From the NCBI GenBank assembly GCA_964556255.1, contig CAZKVQ010000007.1:1-64000 (forward strand): a stretch of 64,000 bases of DNA, written 5' to 3'. The notes under the pieces were generated by a model that was not told the origin of the DNA, did no database searches, and saw only the letters and a program-made list of their open reading frames with translations. The stretch is from JACJWR01 sp964556255 (GTDB taxonomy: Bacteria; Actinomycetota; Actinomycetes; S36-B12; UBA10799). A program made the translations under genes and the position numbers. Below, piece by piece: positions 34,442 through 43,961 of this stretch. The stretch's first letter is position 1, and every line of letters starts with the position of its first letter.

Positions 34442-35623
34442 GTGTTCATCGGGTTCATCTACCGACTCCGCGACGCCGGTGTTCCGGTGGGTGTGGCAGA
34501 GGCTCTGACTCTGGCTGAAGGGATGTCAGCCGGGCTACACGGCAATAGTCTCTCGGGCTTCTACTACGCGGCCCGCGCGATCCTGATCCACCACGAGGGC
34601 CATCTCGACGCCTTCGATCAGGCGTTCCTCGCCGAGTTCGAAGCTGTGCCGGAGGCGGTTGCGAAACTCAAGGCGGAGATCGAGCAATGGCTGGACGCTG
34701 CCCGCGAGCGTCCTGAGGTCTTCGAGCAGGTCGCGGGTCCGACAAGTGAACAGCTACAGGAGTGGCTGCGGCTCTTCGAGGCGCGCCAACTGGAGCAGAC
34801 GGAGCGTCATGACGGCGGCAACTACTGGATCGGCACCCAGGGGTCGTCGCCGCATGGCCAAGGCGGGTCGGCGGCCGCGGGTCTGAGCACGGGTAGCTCA
34901 GGCGGCGGACGTGCGGCCCTGCACGTCGCGGATGCCCGTAACTACCGGCCGTATAGATCCGACGTCACCATGGACATCCGGCAATTCGAGGTCGCCCTAC
35001 GCCGGCTTCGGGCTTTCGTTCGGGAGGGGGCACACGTCGAGCTGGATATCGAACGAACAATCGACGAGACCGCCCGCAACGCCGGCGACATCGAGATCGT
35101 GGTTCGGCCCCCGAGCAGGCCCGATACGCACCTGTTGCTCATGATTGATGTGGGCGGGTCGATGTACCCATACTCGGAGTTGATGTCGCAACTGTTCAGC
35201 GCCACCAAGAAGGCGACCCACTTCAAGGATCTTAGGACCTTCTACTTCCATAACTGCGTGTACGGCAAGGTGTACGAGACCGACCACTTCACCGATCCGA
35301 TCTGGGTATCCGACCTGATGCGTCGCTACCCGGGCCACTACAAGTTGATCATGATCGGCGACGCCTTCATGGCCGACTACGAACTCGGCATGCGGGCACC
35401 GCTGTCGCCGGGCGATCGTGCGGGGATCTCCGGAATCGAGTGGCTCCAGATGTTGGCTCACCACTACCCGCAGAGTGTCTGGCTCAACCCGGAGAACGCG
35501 TCGCGCTGGCGCGGCACCACCATCGAGCGGATCGGCAGCGTGTTCGACATGTACCCGATGACGATCGATGGCATCACCGACGCGATGGCCCGGCTGAACC
35601 GAGGATCCCGCGCTCGTCGCTAG
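34442..35623 (+). CDS. VWA domain protein, CoxE-like
   Basis: 393 residues, GTG start six bases after the ATPase gene. N-terminal helical part with FIYRLRDAGVPVGVAEALTL, a Gly/Ser-rich linker near residues 130-160, then a VWA domain whose MIDAS motif is MIDVGGSMYPYS near residue 235 (DxGxS) and AFMADYELG near residue 305. Typical of the CoxE/YehP-type partner of a MoxR ATPase. The pair probably assembles or activates an unidentified enzyme. Confidence 0.88.
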   Translation: MFIGFIYRLRDAGVPVGVAEALTLAEGMSAGLHGNSLSGFYYAARAILIHHEGHLDAFDQAFLAEFEAVPEAVAKLKAEIEQWLDAARERPEVFEQVAGPTSEQLQEWLRLFEARQLEQTERHDGGNYWIGTQGSSPHGQGGSAAAGLSTGSSGGGRAALHVADARNYRPYRSDVTMDIRQFEVALRRLRAFVREGAHVELDIERTIDETARNAGDIEIVVRPPSRPDTHLLLMIDVGGSMYPYSELMSQLFSATKKATHFKDLRTFYFHNCVYGKVYETDHFTDPIWVSDLMRRYPGHYKLIMIGDAFMADYELGMRAPLSPGDRAGISGIEWLQMLAHHYPQSVWLNPENASRWRGTTIERIGSVFDMYPMTIDGITDAMARLNRGSRARR

Positions 35624-35750
35624 ACGCCGCCGAGCAAGCCCGCTGCCATGCTGTTGCGCTCCCAGGGTGCTCGGGCGCAGGGGAGCTCGTGACATGCTGG
35701 TGGGGATCCAACTCGGGTCGCTTCGTGGGGCGAGTAGCAGGAGTTCCAGC

Positions 35751-35882
35751 ATGGCAACTGGCAGTGGCAATCGCGGTGGTAAGCGCGGACCGTCGCAGTT
35801 GGAGCGGGCGTTGGTCTTCGGGATTCCGATTCTGATCGCCGTGGTTGTCCTGATCTGGCTCTATCTCACCCATCGCAAGTAG
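35751..35882 (+). CDS. Small single-pass membrane protein (43 residues)
   Basis: ATG 35751 with AGGAG seven bases upstream. Basic, Gly-rich head (TGSGNRGGKRGPSQLER), one hydrophobic helix (ALVFGIPILIAVVVLIWLYL) and a THRK tail. Too short for family assignment. Between the VWA gene and a convergent Pro-rich membrane protein gene. Confidence 0.6.
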   Translation: MATGSGNRGGKRGPSQLERALVFGIPILIAVVVLIWLYLTHRK

Positions 35883-35943
35883 GCGGTGGGCTGGACTCTC
35901 CGATCGGACCCATGAAGCTTGCGCTGGACGGATATGGGGGCGG

Positions 35944-36585
35944 CTACGGCACAGCCGTCGGCGTTGGCGTCGCCTTCGTGGTGGTGGGTGAGGGGGTCGG
36001 AGTCCCAGCGCCGACCGCCGCCATCAGGCTGGCCGCCTGCTGCGGGGTGATGGTCCCGGCCGCCACTGCCCGGTCCAGCAGCGCCTTCAACTGTGTGGAG
36101 TCGGGGCCGTCGCCGCGCGCTATCCGGGCCTTCAACCGATCGACCTGTGCCTGATTCAGGGAACCGTCGGGGTTGAAGAACCGCTGAGCCAACTTCTGCC
36201 CGCGGGCCTGTCCCGGTTCGCGACCGGCGTATGGACCGCGGTCGCCCTGCATCGGTCCCTGGCCCCGGGTGCCTCCGGACCCCCAGCTATTGGTGAGGCC
36301 CCAGGCGCCGAATCCGAGTGCCAGCATCCCTGCGAAGAGGGTCGTGATAGCCAGACCGATCGTGGCGATCATGAAGATAGTGGAGCGTTGCCGCGCCTTG
36401 AGATAGGCGGCCCGCCAGCCTTCTGGCGGCTCTACTTCGACCGGGGCGGCCGGGGGAAACCCGCCCAGGGGTGGGCTGCCGGCGGGAGGATAGGGAGGCC
36501 GCGCCTGCGGTGCAGTCTCTGGGGCCCCCGGCGGTGGGGTGTACTGGGGTGGGTTCTCGGTCACCACCCCAGCATGTGGGTCCAT
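35944..36585 (-). CDS. Membrane protein with Pro-rich N-terminus
   Basis: 213 residues if translated from ATG 36585; ATG 36606 and a downstream GTG are alternatives and no start has a clear ribosome site. Residues 1-60 are Pro/Ala-rich (PPQYTPPPGAPETAP), followed by one transmembrane helix (IFMIATIGLAITTLFAGML) and a polar external part. The segment FFNPDGSLNQAQVDRLKARI followed by a Thr/Pro tail (TPTPSPTTTKATPTPT) resembles a short helical regulator-like region. Unknown function. Confidence 0.6.
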   Translation of the reverse strand: MDPHAGVVTENPPQYTPPPGAPETAPQARPPYPPAGSPPLGGFPPAAPVEVEPPEGWRAAYLKARQRSTIFMIATIGLAITTLFAGMLALGFGAWGLTNSWGSGGTRGQGPMQGDRGPYAGREPGQARGQKLAQRFFNPDGSLNQAQVDRLKARIARGDGPDSTQLKALLDRAVAAGTITPQQAASLMAAVGAGTPTPSPTTTKATPTPTAVP

Positions 36586-36661
36586 GGGTGTGATTGCCAA
36601 GGGCATGGGGGCTTCTGGGTGTAAGGGCAATGTTCGGATGCAGGTGGGCGGAGCCTGGAAG

Positions 36662-36671
36662 NNNNNNNNNN
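36662..36671. other. Assembly gap (10 N)
   Basis: Ten N between two divergent genes. The length differs from the three 100-N gaps, so it may be an estimated size. Confidence 0.9.
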
Positions 36672-36776
36672 GGAGGCTGTCCGGCGCCGGTTTCGAATGA
36701 GAGAATTTGGGGATAGTAGGAAAGCACCCGGTGACGACACATCACCACCACCACGACCCGCGAACGGAGCCACGGC

Positions 36777-37700
36777 ATGTCCGCCCCCCAGCACGCGAAC
36801 GATTCGGCGCGTCCGCGCGCCGGTCGCCGCCGTGGCCGGCTGATCGCGGCTGGGATCGCCCTGGGCGCTGTTGCCTCGTTGGCGATACTGGGAGCCGCGC
36901 AACTCGCCTCCGAGCCCGTCGGTGCGCAGGCGCCGGGCGCCCGGGAGACTGTGGTGGAAGCTGCGGGCGTCTCGCAGCATGTGGCCTGCCAAGGAACTGG
37001 CGGCCCCACGGTGGTGATCGTGAATGGGCTCGGGGCCGACTCCTCCGAGTGGAACGACGAAATGCCCTCCCTGGCGGAGAAATCCAGAGTCTGCGTGGTT
37101 GACAGGGCAGGTACCGGTGATTCCCCCCAACGGCAGAAGAACACCAACGGTCCGGTCGAGAACGCCGATGAGTTGCTGGCCGGTCTGGCGGCTGCAGGGG
37201 AGCGCGGTCCATACGTGTTCGTCGGCTGGTCCTACGGAGGCGTGGTTTCGCTGGTCGCCGCCAAGGATTCGGTCCAGAGCCCGTCGCGCGATCAACTCGC
37301 GGGCCTGGTGCTGGTCGATCCCTCGCTACCTGAGGAATACCGCACCATCGACACCCACGGCTGGGTCGAGGGTGGGATACCACTGAACATGTCCGCGGGC
37401 GAAGCCGCCGTCGCCCAACTCAAGCTCGGCGACGTTCCGGTGGTGGTTCTGGAGGCAGGTCAGCCCCTGCCGAAACCGGCCGACGAGAAGTATCAGCACG
37501 AGCGGCTGCAAGCGCTGGCTGAGATCTCGACGAACTCGGTCTTCGGCACGGTGCCTGATTCGCCCCACGACATCGCCGCCTATTCACCCCGATCGATTGT
37601 GACGGCGACATCGGCAGTCGTCGACTCCTATCGGCGCGACAACGCGCCGCTGGGGCAGTGCCCGAGCGACTTCGCCGACAATGAAATCGTGTGTGAGTGA
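36777..37700 (+). CDS. Exported alpha/beta hydrolase
   Basis: 307 residues; CGGAG ribosome site eight bases before the ATG. Basic head and hydrophobic stretch at residues 22-45 form a signal peptide or anchor. Oxyanion region VIVNGLGADSSEW, nucleophile Ser in FVGWSYGGVVS near residue 151, acid region VLVDPSLPEEY near residue 178 and His in VPDSPHDIAAY near residue 263. Substrate unknown. Short distance (48 bp) to the quinone oxidoreductase gene. Confidence 0.8.
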   Translation: MSAPQHANDSARPRAGRRRGRLIAAGIALGAVASLAILGAAQLASEPVGAQAPGARETVVEAAGVSQHVACQGTGGPTVVIVNGLGADSSEWNDEMPSLAEKSRVCVVDRAGTGDSPQRQKNTNGPVENADELLAGLAAAGERGPYVFVGWSYGGVVSLVAAKDSVQSPSRDQLAGLVLVDPSLPEEYRTIDTHGWVEGGIPLNMSAGEAAVAQLKLGDVPVVVLEAGQPLPKPADEKYQHERLQALAEISTNSVFGTVPDSPHDIAAYSPRSIVTATSAVVDSYRRDNAPLGQCPSDFADNEIVCE

Positions 37701-37748
37701 ATTCAGGCCGTAAAGGGCCTTGTCTAGGTAGTCCGAGGAGTCCGACAG

Positions 37749-38720
37749 ATGCGAGCAATCCAGGTTCTGGCCACGGATGGTCCAGAGGCGCTCGAACTCG
37801 GGCAGGCACCGACGCCAGTGCTGGGCGACGGGCAACTGCTGGTCGAGGTTCACTCCGCGGGGGTGTCGTACCCGGACCTCCTGCTCAGCCAAGGCCGCTA
37901 CCAGATCTCACCTCCGCTGCCCTTCATCCCCGGCTCAGAGGTGGCCGGGGTCGTGGCCGAAGCTGCCCCCGATACTGGCTTCCGCGTTGGTGACCGGGTG
38001 TGCGCATTCACCTTCCTCGGCGGGTTCGCCGAGAAGGCGGTTGTCGCTGCGGACAACGCCCATCTGCTGCCGGAGCAAGTGTCATTCGACGTCGGCGCCT
38101 CGCTGCCGATGAACTATCTGACCGTGCAGTTCGCCTTGGGCCGGCGCGGGCGTCTGGCCGCCGGCGAGTCGGTGCTGGTACACGGGGCGGCCGGAGGTGT
38201 GGGGACCGCCGCCCTCCAGTACGCACGCTGGCGCGGGGCGACAACGATCGCCGTGGTGTCCTCTGAGGCCAAGGCCGAGGTGGCCCGGCAAGCCGGTGCG
38301 GATGAGGTGGTGACCGCCGACGGCTTCCTCGACCAGGTTCGCGAGCTGACCCGCGGTCGTGGTGTGGACGTTGTTGTCGATCCCGTGGGAGGGGAGAGGT
38401 TCACGGACTCACTCCGCAGTCTGGCGCCCGAGGGGCGACTGCTGGTGATCGGATTCACGGCCGGCGAGATTCCGTCGGTCAAGGTCAACAGACTGCTCTT
38501 GAACAACCTCGATGTCGTGGGGGTCGCCTGGGGGGCACTTGCCTTCGGCCGACCCGGTTTCCTGGCGGACCAGTGGGCTGAACTGGCGCCCGGAATCGCC
38601 TCGGGAGCTCTCGCACCCCCCGTCGGGCAGCGTTTTCCGCTGGCCGGAGCGGGAGCTGCGCTGGCCTCACTGGCCGACCGACAGGCCCTGGGCAAGGTCG
38701 TGCTGGACATGGATCGATGA
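37749..38720 (+). CDS. NADPH:quinone oxidoreductase family protein (MDR, zinc-free)
   Basis: 323 residues; GAGGAG site eight bases before the ATG. Medium-chain dehydrogenase fold: GroES-like part with LPFIPGSEVAGVV near residue 57, and the NADPH-binding VHGAAGGVGTAALQYAR near residue 143. The structural and catalytic zinc ligands of alcohol dehydrogenases are absent. Reduces quinones or enones; possible detoxification. Overlaps the amidase gene by four bases. Confidence 0.88.
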   Translation: MRAIQVLATDGPEALELGQAPTPVLGDGQLLVEVHSAGVSYPDLLLSQGRYQISPPLPFIPGSEVAGVVAEAAPDTGFRVGDRVCAFTFLGGFAEKAVVAADNAHLLPEQVSFDVGASLPMNYLTVQFALGRRGRLAAGESVLVHGAAGGVGTAALQYARWRGATTIAVVSSEAKAEVARQAGADEVVTADGFLDQVRELTRGRGVDVVVDPVGGERFTDSLRSLAPEGRLLVIGFTAGEIPSVKVNRLLLNNLDVVGVAWGALAFGRPGFLADQWAELAPGIASGALAPPVGQRFPLAGAGAALASLADRQALGKVVLDMDR

Positions 38721-39628
38721 TGGCCACCATCCCAGGCCCGCGGTGGTTCATCGGAGCGGTTTCGGTAGTGATGTTGGCGGCCTGTTCCGCCGGCGGCGCC
38801 GGTGGAGCCCCGAGTCCTGCCGGCGACAACTCCCAGGCGACAGCGGCCTCGACCGCGGTTCCGACGGAGACACCCCCCGAGAGCAGTCCAGCCGCGACTT
38901 CCACTGAGCCCTCTGCATCTTCGCCCGCCACTGCCTCACCTGGCTCGACGTCGAGTGCCACGGGCACAGCGCCTGTCGATCCTGGAGGGGGATTGGCTCC
39001 GGCTCCTACCCCGGATCAGGTGCTGGCTGCGGTAAAGGCATCAGGGGTCAAGCTCAAGGTCGAGGATGGCTGGAATGCGGAATGGGACCTGCCCAGCAGG
39101 CAGGCTGACTGGCATCCGGTCGGAGTCATGCTGCACCACACCGGAACAGCGGTCGCGGGCAACGCGCCATCCGAGCAGTTTCTGCTGGACTTCGATCAAC
39201 CGCTACAACTCACACGGTACGACGGGTTGCAGGGCGGCACCCGGGGAGCGAACTTCCTCGTCGGTCGCGACGGCACCGTCTATTTCATGCGCGCCACCCG
39301 CGGGCCGCACGCGGGTACCGGGGACGAACTGCGGCTCGGTAACGATGTCATCGAGGCCGACAACGGCAACGGCCGCCTGTACGGAATCGAGATCGAGAGC
39401 GCCGGCACCTCCGGCGAGATCCACCCGAACGCAGACTTCATCGACGGATTCGGCGAGCAGCAGGTGACGGCGACCGCCAAACTCACCGCGGCGTTGCTCA
39501 CCCTCATCCATCGCGACGTCACCCACGTCATCGACCACAAGGAGTACGCCGGGAGTCGCAAGGACGACCTGGTCGGAAACATGGTCGAGACGTTCCGGCA
39601 ACGGACGGTGGCCTACCTGCCGCGCTGA
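38717..39628 (+). CDS. Amidase_2-type N-acetylmuramoyl-L-alanine amidase, lipoprotein
   Basis: 303 residues. Lipobox LAAC near residue 22, then a 75-residue Ser/Thr/Pro/Ala linker. The amidase_2/PGRP domain follows: VMLHHTGT near residue 136 (first zinc His), LYGIEIESAG near residue 217, HVIDHKEYAG near residue 273 (second His and the catalytic Lys). Expected to trim peptide stems of peptidoglycan at the cell surface. Start at the first of two adjacent ATGs overlaps the previous stop. Confidence 0.86.
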   Translation: MMATIPGPRWFIGAVSVVMLAACSAGGAGGAPSPAGDNSQATAASTAVPTETPPESSPAATSTEPSASSPATASPGSTSSATGTAPVDPGGGLAPAPTPDQVLAAVKASGVKLKVEDGWNAEWDLPSRQADWHPVGVMLHHTGTAVAGNAPSEQFLLDFDQPLQLTRYDGLQGGTRGANFLVGRDGTVYFMRATRGPHAGTGDELRLGNDVIEADNGNGRLYGIEIESAGTSGEIHPNADFIDGFGEQQVTATAKLTAALLTLIHRDVTHVIDHKEYAGSRKDDLVGNMVETFRQRTVAYLPR

Positions 39629-39670
39629 GAGACGACCCGGAGCTGAGACCACCCGGCGCCGATCGACGGC

Positions 39671-40402
39671 CTAGGTGGAATGCGGGCCGGGAAGCCGACG
39701 CCACACCACCGACGCGGTCAGCGGCGGTTCGGTTTCCGCGACATCGGACCTTAGGAAGCGGGTCATCAGTTCGCTCACGGTCGTCCGTCCCGGATCGGGG
39801 TATTCAGCGCCGCCACACAGTCGACGGCCAAGAGCCCGACTGCGGCCGTCCAAGATGTCCGCGTGGCCGAGTTGTTCGACGACGACGTGCGCGGCCGCTG
39901 GGGTCGCCCGCGCAAACTGGTCGTGGTTCACCGGAGTTGGGGCGCATCGACCGCCGAGACCGGCGCCAATGATCAGGGTGGGGATCGTGAAGACCGCCGG
40001 CCTGGCGGTGGCGTCAGGCGCGCTGGCGGTACGACTCGAGCCGTCCACCGGGTCGATCAGGATGAGACCGGCCAGGAGGTCCTCGCCCTGTTCAGCGAAT
40101 CGGTTGGCGCATCGCCAAGCTGCCTGGCCACCGCGTGAGTGGCCCGCCAGCCAGACCCGATCTGGGCGCCGGCTCGTGTGAACCTCCGAGATGCGCTGGG
40201 CAGCGGCCTGTGCCTCCTGTTCGCAACTGACCCGTCCCAGCATCGTCGCCGGACTGCGCCGGTACAGCGCCGGGGTGAGCACGTCCACCCCGCGGTCGGC
40301 CAGAGGTGCGAGCAGCGTGGTGTAGGCGGCGGGAGCGATCATGAACCCCGGGAGGAAGACAAGCAGGTCATGGCTGCTTGGAGCCGGTGCCGCCGAGGCC
40401 AT
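39671..40402 (-). CDS. Alpha/beta hydrolase, chlorophyllase-like
   Basis: 243 residues from ATG 40402, immediately after the stop of the Usp gene (TGAGATG), so translation is coupled. Motifs: LVFLPGFMIAPAAY (oxyanion region), nucleophile Ser in WLAGHSRGGQAAW near residue 85, LILIDPVDGSSR (acid) and VVEQLGHADILDG (His). The GHSRGG and DPVDG pattern is like plant chlorophyllases and cutinase-like esterases. No signal peptide. Role unknown. Confidence 0.72.
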   Translation of the reverse strand: MASAAPAPSSHDLLVFLPGFMIAPAAYTTLLAPLADRGVDVLTPALYRRSPATMLGRVSCEQEAQAAAQRISEVHTSRRPDRVWLAGHSRGGQAAWRCANRFAEQGEDLLAGLILIDPVDGSSRTASAPDATARPAVFTIPTLIIGAGLGGRCAPTPVNHDQFARATPAAAHVVVEQLGHADILDGRSRALGRRLCGGAEYPDPGRTTVSELMTRFLRSDVAETEPPLTASVVWRRLPGPHST

Positions 40403-40403
40403 C

Positions 40404-41291
40404 TCAGACGTCCGAACTGCGGGGCACCACCACGCAAGGCACCTCGGCACCGTGCACGATGCGGTAGCTGACGTCGCCGAGGAAGACTCGACGCAGGAGG
40501 CCACTGCGACCCGACCCCACCATCAGGATGTCCTCGTCGCGCCACTCGACCTTGGCGAGCGCACTTGCCACGTCGTTGGCCCGAATGATCTGGGTCGTCA
40601 GATGGACACCGGCGGGACAAGCATCGGCGGCCCGGGTGAACGCGGCGGCGGCCTGCGTTGCCATGCGGTCGAGCTTGTCCTCCTCGGCCTCCCTACTGAT
40701 CGTCCCGCCGTAGATGCGACTGACGCGCTCGAGGATCGTTACCAGATGCAGCGAGGCGCCGCTCGCCTCGGCAGTCCGGGCCGCCGCGGCCAGAGCTCGT
40801 TGGCCGTCTGCGGTCCCTTGGTAGGCGACCACAATCCGGGTGAATCGTTTGGGGGCCCACTCGGCGTACCCGGGTGGAGCGATCAGAACTGGCACTGGCG
40901 AGCCGTGGAACAGTCGGTCGGCGGTCGTGCCCGCAAAGAGTCGTCGAGCGACGCCACCGTGGGCGGAACCGATGACGATACCCACAGCAGCGGCCGACGT
41001 TGCGGCATCGGTGAGTCCCTCCGCGTTCGACGGCTCGGCCACGCTCAGGTAGCGGGCACCAGGGGGATCGCCCGCGGCCAACCGGGCCCAGGCCAGAACT
41101 TCGTCGCTGCGGGTGCGCAGGAACGCCCGCCACTCCGGGTCCACGGCTCCGCCCGGGAAATCGAAGTCCGTCGGATACACGTTGACGAACACGGGCTCGG
41201 CGCCAACCGTGGCGCATGCCGCCAGACCGAGGGCGATCGCCGACTCGCTGGAGTCGTCATCGCCTCGAGTCCCGATCACGAGGGTATCCAT
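40404..41291 (-). CDS. Tandem universal stress protein
   Basis: 295 residues from ATG 41291, with GGGAG nine bases upstream. Two Usp domains: residues about 1-145 (VIGTRGDDDSSESAIAL at the start, GSAHGGVARRLFAGTTADRL as the ATP-binding GxxG-x9-G loop) and 150-295 (RIVVAYQGTADGQRAL, GSGRSGLLRRVFLGDVS). Both loops keep the glycines needed for ATP binding. Usually induced by starvation or hypoxia. Operon with the chlorophyllase-like gene. Confidence 0.9.
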   Translation of the reverse strand: MDTLVIGTRGDDDSSESAIALGLAACATVGAEPVFVNVYPTDFDFPGGAVDPEWRAFLRTRSDEVLAWARLAAGDPPGARYLSVAEPSNAEGLTDAATSAAAVGIVIGSAHGGVARRLFAGTTADRLFHGSPVPVLIAPPGYAEWAPKRFTRIVVAYQGTADGQRALAAAARTAEASGASLHLVTILERVSRIYGGTISREAEEDKLDRMATQAAAAFTRAADACPAGVHLTTQIIRANDVASALAKVEWRDEDILMVGSGRSGLLRRVFLGDVSYRIVHGAEVPCVVVPRSSDV

Positions 41292-41451
41292 CGCCCAACT
41301 CCCGTCCCGTGCGCCGCACACCCGCCGTCGAATCCGTCAGGGACCCGCGGAACACGCTCCCCGTCTACTACCGTAACTCTGACGGATGCGTTTGAGCGGT
41401 GCGTGCCGATAGCGGCTGCGAACGATGCATCGCCGCGACGAGGGAGGGCGT

Positions 41452-42909
41452 ATGGCAACGTCCCTCACGCGCAGCCTCTTCCGGGTGAAGTCACCCGATG
41501 CCCTGTTGTACGAGGCCAGTGGCGCAGATACCGAATCGCCGCACCTGCGCAGGTCCATGGGCGTCTTCGCACTGACACTTTTCTCAGTCGGCTCGATCAT
41601 CGGCACCGGGATCTTCATCGTGCTCGGGACAGCCGTGCCCAAGGCCGGCCCGGCGATCGTGGTGGCCTTCCTGCTGGCCGCCATCGCGTGTATGTTCTCG
41701 GCCCTGTCGTACGCCGAACTGGCCAGCACCATCCCGGTCTCCGGTTCGAGCTACTCGTATGCGTACGCCACGCTGGGGGAGTTCGTCGCGTGGGTAGTCG
41801 GCTGGTGCCTGATGTTGGAGTACGGGCTGGCGGTGTCCGCCGTGGCCGTCGGTTGGGGTCAGTACCTCAATGCCTTCCTGGTCGACGCCATGGACATGCA
41901 ACTACCGACCGCCATCATCGCCCCGCCCGGCGGCGGCGGCGTCGTGAACCTCTCGGCCGTACTGGTCATCGTGCTCTGCTCGGCGTTCCTCATCCGCGGC
42001 ACATCGGAGTCCGCCACTCTCAACTCCGCGATGGTACTGCTGAAGATCGCCATCCTGCTCTTTTTCTGCGTAGTGGCATTCACGGCGTTCACGCCGGGGA
42101 ACTTCGCCCCGTTCGCGCCGCTCGGGGTGGCCGGAATCGGGGCGGCGGCGGGCAAGGTGTTCTTCTCCTTCATCGGCTTCGACGGTGTCTCGACAGCCGG
42201 CGAGGAAGCGAAGAACGCTTCGCGTGATCTGCCTATCGCCATCATCGCTTCACTGGTGATCGTGGCCACGGTCTACGTCCTCGTGGCGGTTGCGGCGATC
42301 GGCGCACAGCCTTGGCAGAGCTTCGAGGGCAGTGGCGAGGAGGCGGTACTCGCACAGATCGCAGGAAAGGTGACCGGGGGTTCGTGGGCGCCCATCATCA
42401 TCGCGCTTGGCGCCGTGGTCTCGATCTTCTCCGTAGTGCTGGTGACCATGTACGGCCACACCCGCATCTTGTTCGCCATGGGCCGCGACGGTCTGCTGCC
42501 GAAGGTCTTCACGACTGTGAGTCCGCGCACCCAGACGCCGGTGTGGAACACCCTGATCGTCACGGTCGTCGTTGCTCTGCTGGCGGCCTTCGTCAGCCTC
42601 GACCAGTTGTCCGACGCCACCAGCATCGGCACGCTCGTCGCCTTCATCGTGGTGAATATCGGCGTGATAGTCCTGCGGCGGACGCGGCCTGACCTGCCGC
42701 GGAAGTTCAGGGTCCCGTGGGGTCCGATCCTGCCCGTCATGGGAATCCTGCTGAACGTGTACCTGCTGACCAGCCTGGGTCACCTGACCTGGGTGGCCTT
42801 CGGTGTCTGGATGGTGCTCGGCCTGGCAATCTACTTCGGCTACGGGCGTCGCCGGTCGAAACTCAACAGCCACCCGGAGGAGATCGGCCCCCATGGGGCA
42901 CGCGACTAG
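41452..42909 (+). CDS. APC family amino-acid permease (CAT-like)
   Basis: 485 residues from ATG 41452, with GAGGGAGGG upstream. About 12-13 helices; GSIIGTGIFIVLG near residue 50 is the substrate-binding loop, SALSYAELASTIPVSGSSYSYAY the second conserved block, and FSFIGFDGVSTAGEEAKN near residue 235 the helix 6 region typical of the cationic amino acid transporter subgroup. Substrate not determined. Confidence 0.9.
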   Translation: MATSLTRSLFRVKSPDALLYEASGADTESPHLRRSMGVFALTLFSVGSIIGTGIFIVLGTAVPKAGPAIVVAFLLAAIACMFSALSYAELASTIPVSGSSYSYAYATLGEFVAWVVGWCLMLEYGLAVSAVAVGWGQYLNAFLVDAMDMQLPTAIIAPPGGGGVVNLSAVLVIVLCSAFLIRGTSESATLNSAMVLLKIAILLFFCVVAFTAFTPGNFAPFAPLGVAGIGAAAGKVFFSFIGFDGVSTAGEEAKNASRDLPIAIIASLVIVATVYVLVAVAAIGAQPWQSFEGSGEEAVLAQIAGKVTGGSWAPIIIALGAVVSIFSVVLVTMYGHTRILFAMGRDGLLPKVFTTVSPRTQTPVWNTLIVTVVVALLAAFVSLDQLSDATSIGTLVAFIVVNIGVIVLRRTRPDLPRKFRVPWGPILPVMGILLNVYLLTSLGHLTWVAFGVWMVLGLAIYFGYGRRRSKLNSHPEEIGPHGARD

Positions 42910-42942
42910 CCGGTGGGGCGTGCGCGGGACTAGTCGTGTACC

Positions 42943-42961
42943 TTAGGTAAGGCATACCTAA
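42943..42961 (+). promoter_or_regulatory. DtxR/IdeR-type iron box
   Basis: TTAGGTAAGGCATACCTAA: perfect 7-bp inverted repeat (TTAGGTA / TACCTAA) around AGGCA, close to the known IdeR consensus TTAGGTTAGGCTAACCTAA. It overlaps a possible -10 (TAAGTT, 42959-42964) and lies 102 bp before the FTR1 permease start, so iron-loaded repressor should block iron uptake. Confidence 0.88.
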
Positions 42962-43063
42962 GTTGGGCCGGCCGCCTTGATGAGACGATGGCGCCGGATA
43001 GCATTCGATTACGGCGCACGCCCCGGCTGGGCGCGGGCCGAACGGCCAGGAACAGGGGATCAC

Positions 43064-43906
43064 GTGCTGTCGAACTACCTGATCGGACTCCGAGAGGGGC
43101 TGGAGGCCTCCCTCGTCGTGGGGATTCTCATCGCCTACCTGGTCCGTACCGGCAACAGGGACAAGATCCGGCTGGTCTGGTTCGGCGTGCTGGCGGCCGT
43201 GGTGCTCTCCCTCATCTTCGGTGCAGCATTGAGTTTCACCAGTGCCGCTATGAGTTTCCGAGCTCAGGAGGCGTTCGGCGGAGTCCTGTCGATCGTGGCC
43301 GTCGGCTTCGTCACCTGGATGGTCTTCTGGATGAAGTCCGCGGCCCGTGGCCTGAAAGGTGAACTCCACGGTCGACTCGACAAGGCTCTGGCGGCCGGTG
43401 GATTCGCGCTGGCGATCGTTGCGTTCGTGGCTGTTGTCAGGGAAGGACTTGAGACGGCGCTGTTCCTGTTCGCCGCTGTGAAGGCCACGGGCGAAAGCGC
43501 TGTGCCCTTGCTGGGTGCCACGCTGGGACTCGGTACAGCGGCCTTCTTAGGTTGGTTGATCTACCGCGGGGCGCTGAAGCTCAATCTGGCGACCTTCTTC
43601 AAGTGGACTGGCGCTGCACTGATAGTTGTTGCGGCGGGTGTGCTCGCCTATGGGGTCCACGATCTGCAGGAGGCGGGCGTGCTGCCGGGAATCACCTCCC
43701 TGGCCTGGGACATCTCAGCGCAGATGCCGCCGTCGAGTTGGTACGCCTCGCTGCTGCGCGGCACCATCAACTTCACCCCGGAAACAACCTGGCTGCAGGC
43801 CTTCGCCTGGTTGGCGTACATCATCCCGGTGATGTACCTCTACCTGCGTCCCGCGCCCAAGAAGGCCCCGGTAGCCGCCCCGAGCCAGGTCAGCGCCAGT
43901 GCCTGA
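43064..43906 (+). CDS. efeU: FTR1-family iron permease (EfeU-like)
   Basis: 280 residues from GTG 43064, AGGGGAT upstream. Seven helices with two REGLE iron-binding motifs: LREGLEASLVV near residue 10 and VREGLETALFL near residue 125. Transports iron across the cytoplasmic membrane. Downstream is a cupredoxin lipoprotein; upstream is the iron box. An EfeB peroxidase gene is not present. Confidence 0.92.
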   Translation: MLSNYLIGLREGLEASLVVGILIAYLVRTGNRDKIRLVWFGVLAAVVLSLIFGAALSFTSAAMSFRAQEAFGGVLSIVAVGFVTWMVFWMKSAARGLKGELHGRLDKALAAGGFALAIVAFVAVVREGLETALFLFAAVKATGESAVPLLGATLGLGTAAFLGWLIYRGALKLNLATFFKWTGAALIVVAAGVLAYGVHDLQEAGVLPGITSLAWDISAQMPPSSWYASLLRGTINFTPETTWLQAFAWLAYIIPVMYLYLRPAPKKAPVAAPSQVSASA

Positions 43907-43961
43907 CCTACGCCAGGACCCGTCCCGCCCGAATGATGCCCCTTCGAAGGAGAGTTCCCGC

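Noticed and set aside
40341..42227. 628-residue plus-strand open frame across the Usp and permease genes
   Set aside because: Crosses two well-supported genes on different strands; rich in Arg and Gly as expected from a shadow frame.
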